A stretch of DNA of 10,449 nucleotides, taken from contig NZ_BAABFL010000372.1 of the NCBI RefSeq assembly GCF_039540975.1, positions 1-10,449 of the forward strand. The letters are read 5' to 3'. Every line of letters starts with the position of its first letter. Position 1 is the stretch's first letter. The notes under the pieces were generated by a model. The model worked only from the letters and a program-made list of their open reading frames with translations, was not told the origin of the DNA and made no database searches. A program made the position numbers and the translations under genes. The DNA is from Kistimonas scapharcae. Lineage in GTDB: Bacteria > Pseudomonadota > Gammaproteobacteria > Pseudomonadales > Endozoicomonadaceae. Positions 1 through 6,685 of the stretch are shown piece by piece.

Positions 1-73
1 ATCAGTGTTCAAGACTTACCAGAATGGGTGTTCAAGAGTTACCAGAATCGGTGTTCAAGTTGTGCCAGAATAC
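1..73. repeat. 23-bp tandem repeat (minisatellite), continuing off the left edge
   Basis: Three consecutive 23-bp units start at 5, 28 and 51. Each begins GTGTTCAAG and carries a CCAGAAT core near its end. Units 1 and 2 differ at three positions; the third is more diverged. Bases 1-4 (ATCA) match the last bases of a unit, so the array probably continues to the left. Because 23 is not a multiple of 3, each unit shifts the reading frame. On the minus strand the array supplies the last codons and the TAA stop (39-41) of the phospholipase-like gene. Confidence 0.8.
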
Positions 74-1658
74 GCACCACCTGCGGATCTTTGATGTCCA
101 GGGCCTTACGGGTATCCATCTTCGCCAGCAGGCGACCAAAGTTATCACGTACCCACTTCTGGTTATCCTGGCCATTACAGTTCCACAAAACGACCGGCGT
201 CCCATTGCTGGTGCCAGCACCGGCAGCATCCACACACAGCTCAGGATTCAGGGCAGAGCGAATCTCCTGTTCCTCGGTGTAGAACCAGTACTGGGAGGCT
301 GCAGCATGACACTGCCAGGCATGAACCGGTACACCGGGTTCAGCACGGCGATCCTCGATATCCAGACAAACACCATAGCTGGAGAAAATCAGCTGGCTGG
401 CCGCCGTGTCCTGGGCAGGCAGTTCCGGCATACTGCGTCCATCCGGCACCCACTGACCTTCGTTGGCGCGATCATTGAAATTGATCCAGACGGCCTGGCC
501 ATTAGCGGCATCCTGCAGGCGACGGTTGTGGTATCCGCTTTTCGGCACACCAAAGGCAAAGTAATTGCCGAATTCGGTCTGACAGCTCAGCTGGCCGACA
601 TCAAACGTGCCGGTGGCACTGGTGATGCGCCAGTCGCCACTGCGCTCATCCTGGCAGGCAAAACGGTACTGCTTCGCACAGCTGTCGTCATTCCAGCGGC
701 CGTCCGGACGTTGCACGGCACAGTCCTCACCGCTGCCGTAGTCATTGGGCTCACCACCGCCCCAGCTCCAGACATTGCTGTAGAGACGGGCATCATTGGT
801 GGTCATCTTATCATAACCAAAGAGGCCAAAGCCGCAATCGGTCAGGGCTTTCGCCTGGTCCGCATTCAGCTTACGCCCCAGGCCGACGCCAGTGGCCAGG
901 TTGGTCTGATCTTCATAGAGACGGGTGAGGCGCTGGTCCATCTGTTCGGCACTGGTGCCACCGAAATCACAGGTGGGATAACCGGTGAAACGGCCATCAA
1001 ACACTGACTGGTTGGAACGGATAAATCCATGGTTCAACTGCTTGATCGGGTGGCCGGACGGCGCGCCATCCACCCCGATCAGTACAATTTGCTTACCCTG
1101 AGACAGAATCTCCATCGGGGTCAGCTGATCAGGAAACGCCGCACCTTCATAAGCTACCGGCAGCATCAGCTCGGTCAGCTGGCCAAAGTCGGTAAACATC
1201 TGGTCATAGCGACCATCGGCATGGTCCTCAACATAGAGCACCAACACTTCATTCCGGTTTTCCGGACGGCGCAGCCACTGGTTGATTTCGTTGGCGGCTT
1301 CACTCAGGTACTGGTCTTCCACATGGCAGAGGGTATGACACAACTTGATATTGCCACTCGGCCCGTACCACCAGGTATCAATCTCAAGCATGCGGACGCC
1401 AGCCTCAAGCTGGGCCGTCATAGTCAGGTAATGGTTGGGGTCAGACAGGTGAAGCGGATCACTCCCTTTGTAATCTGTGGCGTTGTAACTGTTATGGGTA
1501 CCGGGCGACTTGAACTTGCCCAGCGGTTCCCAGAGGGTGAGTGTGCGCTGATCTTTCAGTCCCTGCTTCAGCCAGGGGTCCTGACTTTCAGCCTGGGCGG
1601 TGGCCGTCACTGCGGTCAGGGCCAGCAGTGATGCCCAATGGCGGATTGTTTTTTTCAT
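39..1658 (-). CDS. Secreted phospholipase C-like protein with C-type lectin and ricin-type lectin modules
   Basis: The 539-residue product begins with a Sec signal peptide (MKKTIRHW, then a hydrophobic run, probable cleavage after AQA at 21-23). Residues 50-200 resemble a PI-PLC X catalytic domain: PGTHNSY with H55 and N56, LEIDTWW with E92 and D94, LCHT with H108, and VLYVEDH with E144. That set and its spacing match the two histidines and four Ca2+ ligands of eukaryotic-type Ca2+-dependent PLC. Residues 294-336 are the C-terminal half of a C-type lectin fold, with EPN (303-305), WND (322-324) and cysteines 313, 327 and 335. Residues 355-405 resemble a lectin first half (VWINFNDRANEGQW). Residues 422-539 are a ricin-type beta-trefoil with QYW and QKW repeats; the third subdomain looks cut short where the 23-bp repeat begins. 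Likely an exported, glycan-targeted phosphodiesterase; substrate unknown. The ATG directly precedes the signal peptide, with only a weak ribosome site. A 458-bp gap separates it from the divergent gene at 2117. Confidence 0.85.
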   Translation of the reverse strand: MKKTIRHWASLLALTAVTATAQAESQDPWLKQGLKDQRTLTLWEPLGKFKSPGTHNSYNATDYKGSDPLHLSDPNHYLTMTAQLEAGVRMLEIDTWWYGPSGNIKLCHTLCHVEDQYLSEAANEINQWLRRPENRNEVLVLYVEDHADGRYDQMFTDFGQLTELMLPVAYEGAAFPDQLTPMEILSQGKQIVLIGVDGAPSGHPIKQLNHGFIRSNQSVFDGRFTGYPTCDFGGTSAEQMDQRLTRLYEDQTNLATGVGLGRKLNADQAKALTDCGFGLFGYDKMTTNDARLYSNVWSWGGGEPNDYGSGEDCAVQRPDGRWNDDSCAKQYRFACQDERSGDWRITSATGTFDVGQLSCQTEFGNYFAFGVPKSGYHNRRLQDAANGQAVWINFNDRANEGQWVPDGRSMPELPAQDTAASQLIFSSYGVCLDIEDRRAEPGVPVHAWQCHAAASQYWFYTEEQEIRSALNPELCVDAAGAGTSNGTPVVLWNCNGQDNQKWVRDNFGRLLAKMDTRKALDIKDPQVVRILAQLEHRFW

Positions 1659-2116
1659 AGGCCGTAACTTTTATTGTTATTAGGTAACCTTAACCAGTAA
1701 ATACCGTCACCTGACACCCATCAAACGCCCTTGTTCGAGTTGACACTCAAAAAAGTCAGAGATGAGATTACCGCGGAGGTATTCAGGGTATATGGCAGCA
1801 TAAGGAGCCTTTGTTATTGTTCTTTGGACAGACTCTTCGATCATCGGAGCATCATACTTCGATCGTTGTCGTATGAGGAGCACAATCAAAGTAGTACCAT
1901 AGTCTATATATAAAAATGAATGGTGGAAATCCCCACCACACAATATTCAGCGATCAGAGATTGCCTCCACCTGTTGTTAAGCCGTCACGCTGTCAAGGTC
2001 TATCCTTTTATTGTTGAATGCTTTGATTGTCCGCAGAACAAGCAATGGTTCAGGATCCATCGTATCAGCACCCTGTTGTGGATCACTACTCAGGCATCAT
2101 TGTCAGGAAAAGTTTC
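1659..2116. other. Divergent intergenic region without a convincing gene
   Basis: This 458-bp stretch separates the leftward phospholipase-like gene from the rightward gene at 2117 and should carry both promoters, but I could not identify a convincing -35/-10 pair. Two small hairpins are visible: TCATAC (1852-1857) with GTATGA (1871-1876), and TGGTGG (1921-1926) with CCACCA (1933-1938). Neither is followed by a clear T tract. A minus-strand ORF ends at 1707; from an ATG at 1844 it would give 45 residues (MIEESVQRTITKAPY...), with no ribosome site and no recognised family. An open frame continues upstream of 2117 to a TTG at 2027 and an ATG at 2045. Confidence 0.5.
2105..2112 (+). promoter_or_regulatory. 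Ribosome binding site deciding the start at 2117
   Basis: AGGA at 2105-2108 lies 8 nt before the ATG at 2117. The alternative starts in the same frame, TTG at 2027 and ATG at 2045, have no comparable purine-rich site at the right distance. I therefore place the gene start at 2117. Confidence 0.6.
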
Positions 2117-3805
2117 ATGGATGGAAACGATAGCACCCGTTCAGACAACGCAGGAAGGCCACAGATTTCAGCGGCATTTCGCAACACGAGCTTTGACCGC
2201 TCATTTAATTGCCTGAAGGGAGTCAAAAAAGCCTTTTTCCGTATAGTCAATAAGATAGTGCCCAAGCTTATTCTGAATATGCTCTTGCCGGTTGATACCG
2301 AGCGGATTCGTAAAGGGTTGAGAGACAGAGGCATTCGTGTCAATGATAAACAACAGATACGCCAAATTGCCGATATCATGCAATCGAGGGTTTGTATTGG
2401 TATGGAAGATGTTCTGGGAGTGATCGGTACCGGTTACACTCTGGTGCCCACCACCTGTAGCTGCCAAATAGCAGGCATCGCCTGTGACTATCAACTACCG
2501 CAACGCGGTCGCTTTACCCCAGTCTTCTATGATCAAGACACGACAAATCAACCGCCAGCAGCCATTGTCAATGCCGGTTCACTGGATGGGCATATTGGTG
2601 GCGGCGGCCTGAATAAACTATTTGCATCGGTTGCGCCGTTTGCGGGAGCACCTCACCGTAAAAGATTGTTTAAACGATCACTCAATGAACGTCTCCATGA
2701 CCAAGCTGCCGGTGAGGGCCATATCACAACATATGATTTGAGCACCCGGGATTCAGGCATGAAAAGCGTGACGCTCTATAAAACGGAAAGTAACCATGCG
2801 GGTTCAGTGGCTGTTTATGAGTACAGCGAACACCCTCACGGCAACACTGCCAACCAGGCCATGGTTTATGTCATCCCCCCGAGACGCCTTGACTACACGA
2901 CTGACAAGGCATTTCTTACTGCTGTTGAACAAACTGCCACCAACATGATCACTGTATATAACCAATACGCCAGTCAAAAACAAAACAATCACGAAGCGGT
3001 TCCGGAGCTGCATATACACGCATTCAGTGCTGGCAGTTATGCAGGGCCTGTCTCTCCAGCAGTGATCACCAAAGCCATATTGAAAGGTGTTCACGACAAA
3101 TGCCAGGCACTTGCCAAAAGCGGTACGCTACACATTCCTAAAATGCGATTTTCAGCGCCTTTTGATCACACACTCTCTCATTTCAGCACTGACCCACACT
3201 ATTTGGATTCAACCATTCCTATCGCTATTGACCCGTCCCTGCCTGTAGATGACAAGGCATTTTTAGCCTTTCTCAATGGTGACGGTCAAATCAACGGCCA
3301 CACCAGACAAGTGGTCAGCCATTACGCGTTTTCCAGGCTGGAGACTGCCCACAACTACATCCAGGCCGTATTTCCAAACAAAATCCAGGGCCTGGCAGAG
3401 GCTCCATTGCTGAGTCCTACGCTGCTCAATGTATTAAACGCCGCAGAAAACGAAGGCGCTTTAAGAAAATATATTGAGGATATGCTGGTTCACACGCTAC
3501 TGCCTTTCTGGGGTATCCGACATGAATCGACCCTCGCAAATACCGCTGAGTTAGATTTTTCACAAGGTCAGTTTTCTATTGATAATATTCAACAATCAAC
3601 GGTATGGCGAACGAAAAACACTGATCACAACCATCGCCGTATAACGCGGGTGATTCATTTTCTCATGGAGGTCGGTTATCAAGACTATGCACAAAAGCTA
3701 TGTCAGTTCATGCAGGAAAAACGGAGTGAAATGCGTCTTCCGCCAATAATGCACTGGAATATTGCCGCCAAACTCCCCCCGCACACGGGCACATCATTAT
3801 TTTGA
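2117..3805 (+). CDS. Unrecognised 562-residue protein, possible alpha/beta-hydrolase-like effector
   Basis: I do not recognise a family. There is no signal peptide; the N-terminus is polar (MDGNDSTRSDN), followed by a basic amphipathic stretch (GVKKAFFRIVNKIVPKLIL). The strongest clue is HIHAFSAGSYAG: a beta-strand-like segment leading into A-F-S-A-G, an AxSxG variant of the GxSxG nucleophile elbow, putting the candidate nucleophile at Ser304 (codon 3026-3028). It is preceded by a strand-like QAMVYVIPP and a helix-like segment, as expected for an alpha/beta-hydrolase core. I could not assign the catalytic acid or histidine. A glycine run (GGGG) precedes the core. The frame is open to 2027, which would add 30 residues, but the ribosome site favours 2117. 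The stop overlaps the convergent cupin lipoprotein gene by 9 bp. The hydrolase assignment is a weak inference; a cytoplasmic or injected protein of unknown function is equally possible. Confidence 0.8.
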   Translation: MDGNDSTRSDNAGRPQISAAFRNTSFDRSFNCLKGVKKAFFRIVNKIVPKLILNMLLPVDTERIRKGLRDRGIRVNDKQQIRQIADIMQSRVCIGMEDVLGVIGTGYTLVPTTCSCQIAGIACDYQLPQRGRFTPVFYDQDTTNQPPAAIVNAGSLDGHIGGGGLNKLFASVAPFAGAPHRKRLFKRSLNERLHDQAAGEGHITTYDLSTRDSGMKSVTLYKTESNHAGSVAVYEYSEHPHGNTANQAMVYVIPPRRLDYTTDKAFLTAVEQTATNMITVYNQYASQKQNNHEAVPELHIHAFSAGSYAGPVSPAVITKAILKGVHDKCQALAKSGTLHIPKMRFSAPFDHTLSHFSTDPHYLDSTIPIAIDPSLPVDDKAFLAFLNGDGQINGHTRQVVSHYAFSRLETAHNYIQAVFPNKIQGLAEAPLLSPTLLNVLNAAENEGALRKYIEDMLVHTLLPFWGIRHESTLANTAELDFSQGQFSIDNIQQSTVWRTKNTDHNHRRITRVIHFLMEVGYQDYAQKLCQFMQEKRSEMRLPPIMHWNIAAKLPPHTGTSLF

Positions 3806-4165
3806 CCTGAACTCTACCACCACGACTCTTACCGGCCTGCGGCCTTCGTTGATATCTCCGTGCAACTCACCAGGAGGGTCAGCCTCAAGCCAGTAGGTCT
3901 TGCCTGTCTCTAGTACCAGTTCACCGGATTTTTCATGGTTCTCATTAACCAATGTCAGTACACCACCCTCCAGTACAACGATGGCCCGCGGATAATCATG
4001 GCGATGCAGTTTCAATGGCTGGTCGGGCATAATCACCGTTTCCCACGCACGGGATAGAGGGTTTTCATAATGCAAGGTACGGCGAGTCTGTGTTTCAGTG
4101 CTACACCCTGCCAGCACCAACATTAACCCTGCCACAATCATTAACGGCTTTATCAGCATTGACAC
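3797..4165 (-). CDS. Cupin-domain lipoprotein
   Basis: The 122-residue product has a lipoprotein signal peptide with lipobox LAGC (Cys21). Serine at +2 favours outer-membrane sorting over inner-membrane retention. The mature part is a small single-domain cupin: motif 1 is HRHDYPRAIVVLEGG, with H54, H56 and E66, and motif 2 contains H102 in ELHGDIN. These are the usual metal-binding positions, so a metal-containing beta-barrel in the periplasm is likely; its ligand or reaction cannot be read from sequence. The start is GTG at 4165, supported by AGGGG (4175-4179 on this strand) 9 nt upstream; an ATG two codons inside is poorly spaced. It converges on the neighbouring gene with a 9-bp tail-to-tail overlap, leaving no room for a separate terminator, so transcripts probably read into each other. 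Confidence 0.85.
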   Translation of the reverse strand: MSMLIKPLMIVAGLMLVLAGCSTETQTRRTLHYENPLSRAWETVIMPDQPLKLHRHDYPRAIVVLEGGVLTLVNENHEKSGELVLETGKTYWLEADPPGELHGDINEGRRPVRVVVVEFRSK

Positions 4166-4381
4166 TACATTGAGCCCCTATCGGTTGAATCATTTATTGG
4201 AAGAGGAAAAGTAAAAATAGACAAAAATGTTTAAGCTCACCATGCATAAACGCTGCATTGTTGTATCCGTTAACGCTTTAGTTATTTGAGTTAACAATAA
4301 GCGCGATGTCCTGAATAAAAAAACGTCCACAGTGTCAATGATTAAAAGGGATACCCTCTAAATAACAAACGGACAAATCTA

Positions 4382-6574
4382 TTGTGTAATACATCTTCCA
4401 CACCACTCCCCCCAGTCCCTCCTGCATCATCACAAGGATGTCAGACCATTCATTGCCAGACAGGCCGAACCGAGAGCAATACACAAACGGGCTGGAGTTT
4501 CTTCACCCATTGCATGAAGACAGTGCCAAACCCCACGTATTATCTCACCAGAGCATGGCCACTGACACTCGTCAGCCTTCTTGCGATTATCGGCCGGTCA
4601 GTAGCAGGCATGTCTGGGGCAGACTCCCGAACCTTGCCTGTAACGAGCCACTCTCCTGATCAATCCCTCGCCCCTTTCACCGGAATGGCTCACTGCCTCG
4701 ATACATGTCACTTTAAGCCAGCCTGGCTGGACAATGATGATATCGAGTACGATGACTCGGGTGAATTCGATGATGAGACGCTTGAGCTTGATGAGGAGGC
4801 GGCCTGGTTAAATGATGATGAGTTTGAGCCTGATGACTCGGCTGAACCCGATGATGAATCACTTGCATACGATATGGAGACAGACCAGACATCTGACACC
4901 AAGGTTGCATCACCCGATAGCAATAAAGAAGTACTGCTGGAGCGTAGCAAACGCCAGACCACTCTCCCCCGCTGGCGATCTGTTCCAGTACTGCGGGAAC
5001 CCAACCTGCATCGGTTCAATGCCTCAGAAACAACTGCTGATGGCAACTATATTCGTATCGGTATCAAACCGCCTGACCGCTTACAGGAACGCCCGTCATT
5101 AACCAAAGGAACCGTCTACAAGTTCAAAATGGGCGACCATCAAGACAATACCCTGCCCAAAACCCCTGGTGCGGTATGTCCTCCCACCAGCGCGGGCCAT
5201 AGCCACCAATGCAAAGGACGGGTCGAGCTTCAGGGCTGCTTCATCAAAGACACCGATCCGCCGTTAACCCCTGAACAACATGCACTGAAATTGGCCTCCA
5301 GAACGTTGATCAATGACTGCAGCCAACAAATTCCCTATGGCAGTCATTTTTCCATGGCCATGGAGGTTAAATTTCTCGTGAGTGCTCCCGCAATCTTTGT
5401 GCAGGTTCATGGCATGCCGGACCATTTTTCATACACATTTCCAAACAGTACCCATCCTTTTTTACTGCCTCTGAATATTCCGCATAAACTGTACGAAGAG
5501 TTCATCGCTTTAGGCGCAACCGTCGAGAAGGATGGTTACCCCACGGCCACAATCTCTATCAAAAAGATAGGTGTTGAGCACTATGTTATTTTCCAGGTGC
5601 GTTCCGTATACGCAGCCTACACACCTAAAAGTCTGCGTTGTAACACTCAGGCTAGGCTCCGCACACTGAACAGGGCAAAATGCTGCCATGGTAATATGCA
5701 AGACGTCAGTTATGTCTATGCTGGAAAGCTGGGTCGGGATCTATCCCTGACAGGGTGGAATCGGCTTGCGTTTGAACTGAAGACCAGCCGCTACAATGCA
5801 ACCTTGCCAACACCAGGTCACGTGCAACTCTGGATTAATGGCAACATGCAAATCAACACCAACGTATTTCTGGGTCGAAATGATGCGCCTGAACGTGGAG
5901 GTAGCGGCATGTACCACAAATTCGGCATCTACCGGACCAATTCAGAAGAGCCTATCCAGCTGCAATTCAGGAATGTAAAAACGGGTCATGCTATCAGTGA
6001 CGTTGACGCGCGGCTGGCCGTCACACTGCCCCCCATCAATGTACAGGGCACCTGCTATCCGTTACCCCCAACCTCAACAACGACTGCCATGCCTAATATG
6101 ACCGTTTCGACGACTACAACGCCCTCAACCACAACCTCACCATTGCCCAATACAACCGCAACATTGATGAGTACCAATGCCACTGCCCCCAATCACAGCA
6201 TGACATCGACAATGGCATCACCAGTAACAACAGCGTCTGTTATGAATACCACACCCTTGCCCATGTTTAATAACACAACAATGCCATGGTCAAATGACAA
6301 CAGTACGTCACCCGTTACCAATGTCATGTCAACACCACTGTACGGAATGAACGCTACTAACATTAACGATTGCAGCGACGCTTATAAATACCTGTTCATT
6401 GGCAGTGTCATACTGAATAGCATATTTATATCTGCCATTAGCGGCCTGCTGTGTGCAACAGGAAAAATAAAAACACAAACAACACCAAAGCCATCACATA
6501 CAAGCACAAGGCGAACAATCGAGATACGGGAAGATGAAATGGAGCTACAAGTACTCACCAGCTCTGCCTGTTAA
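4382..6574 (+). CDS. Large single-pass membrane protein with glycoprotein-like architecture and lyase-like ectodomain
   Basis: The frame opens at TTG 4382 (CGGA 8 nt upstream; 730 residues). An ATG at 4514 (Met45) would begin directly before a signal-peptide-like segment (residues 45-80, core PLTLVSLLAII) but lacks a ribosome site, so the start is uncertain. In order follow: a cysteine pair (C105, C109); two 27-residue acidic repeats (114-167); ERSKRQ (187-192), a perfect R-X-K-R furin-type site; an ectodomain (about 213-559); a Thr/Ser/Pro-rich stalk (560-660) with nine N-X-S/T sequons between 572 and 659; a hydrophobic helix (about 670-692); and a 38-residue tail with KIK and RR, consistent with C-in topology. 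The ectodomain segment GWNRLAF...GHVQLWINGN...YHKFGIYR (459-518) resembles the jelly-roll core of heparin lyase I- or alginate lyase-type polysaccharide lyases; the catalytic residues were not identified. In the bacterium this would be an inner-membrane anchored periplasmic protein, unless exported whole. Function unknown; membrane topology is well supported. Confidence 0.85.
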   Translation: MCNTSSTPLPPVPPASSQGCQTIHCQTGRTESNTQTGWSFFTHCMKTVPNPTYYLTRAWPLTLVSLLAIIGRSVAGMSGADSRTLPVTSHSPDQSLAPFTGMAHCLDTCHFKPAWLDNDDIEYDDSGEFDDETLELDEEAAWLNDDEFEPDDSAEPDDESLAYDMETDQTSDTKVASPDSNKEVLLERSKRQTTLPRWRSVPVLREPNLHRFNASETTADGNYIRIGIKPPDRLQERPSLTKGTVYKFKMGDHQDNTLPKTPGAVCPPTSAGHSHQCKGRVELQGCFIKDTDPPLTPEQHALKLASRTLINDCSQQIPYGSHFSMAMEVKFLVSAPAIFVQVHGMPDHFSYTFPNSTHPFLLPLNIPHKLYEEFIALGATVEKDGYPTATISIKKIGVEHYVIFQVRSVYAAYTPKSLRCNTQARLRTLNRAKCCHGNMQDVSYVYAGKLGRDLSLTGWNRLAFELKTSRYNATLPTPGHVQLWINGNMQINTNVFLGRNDAPERGGSGMYHKFGIYRTNSEEPIQLQFRNVKTGHAISDVDARLAVTLPPINVQGTCYPLPPTSTTTAMPNMTVSTTTTPSTTTSPLPNTTATLMSTNATAPNHSMTSTMASPVTTASVMNTTPLPMFNNTTMPWSNDNSTSPVTNVMSTPLYGMNATNINDCSDAYKYLFIGSVILNSIFISAISGLLCATGKIKTQTTPKPSHTSTRRTIEIREDEMELQVLTSSAC
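4721..4882 (+). repeat. Two tandem 27-codon acidic repeats
   Basis: Codons 114-140 (4721-4801) and 141-167 (4802-4882) of the membrane protein are an in-frame 81-bp duplication. Both begin AWL, share the pattern DDS.E.DDE in the middle and are rich in Asp and Glu. They have diverged at many positions, so the duplication is not recent. The segment lies between the signal region and the RSKR site, where it would form an acidic pro-region. Confidence 0.75.
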
Positions 6575-6685
6575 CCACGCGACACCATACATTAATTCAG
6601 AACAAGGAAATACCAGGCAAACTGGCTAAGAATGATACCTTAACTGAATGAACAGCAAGCCATACCAACGCCTACCCCTTAAACG

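Noticed and set aside
24..1007. Long plus-strand open frame of 327 codons opposite the phospholipase-like gene
   Set aside because: It lies wholly antisense to a gene with a signal peptide and clear domains. Its product is an alternation of small hydrophobic residues typical of a shadow frame in GC-rich coding DNA.
1029..1631. Second plus-strand open frame antisense to the same gene
   Set aside because: Same reason: it mirrors the PLC-like domain and shows no family signature or ribosome site.
1740..1768. TTGACA at 1740-1745 as a possible -35 box
   Set aside because: The hexamer 17 bp further on (TGAGAT) matches the -10 consensus at only three positions, and no gene begins close downstream.
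1707..1943. Minus-strand frame of up to 78 codons in the divergent gap
   Set aside because: The full length needs a TTG start within a hairpin; the internal ATG at 1844 gives 45 codons without a ribosome site. No recognisable family, so not called as a gene, though a remnant is possible.
1920..2216. Plus-strand 98-codon frame overlapping the start of the orphan gene
   Set aside because: It overlaps the better supported frame from 2117, ends without a domain, and has no ribosome site.
4708..5046. Minus-strand Ser-rich frame opposite the acidic repeats
   Set aside because: Its Ser runs are the complement of the GAT/GAC/GAG codons of the acidic repeats, so it is a by-product of their composition.
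6613..6625. CCAG/CTGG pairing after the membrane protein gene as a terminator
   Set aside because: Only four base pairs and no T tract follow.
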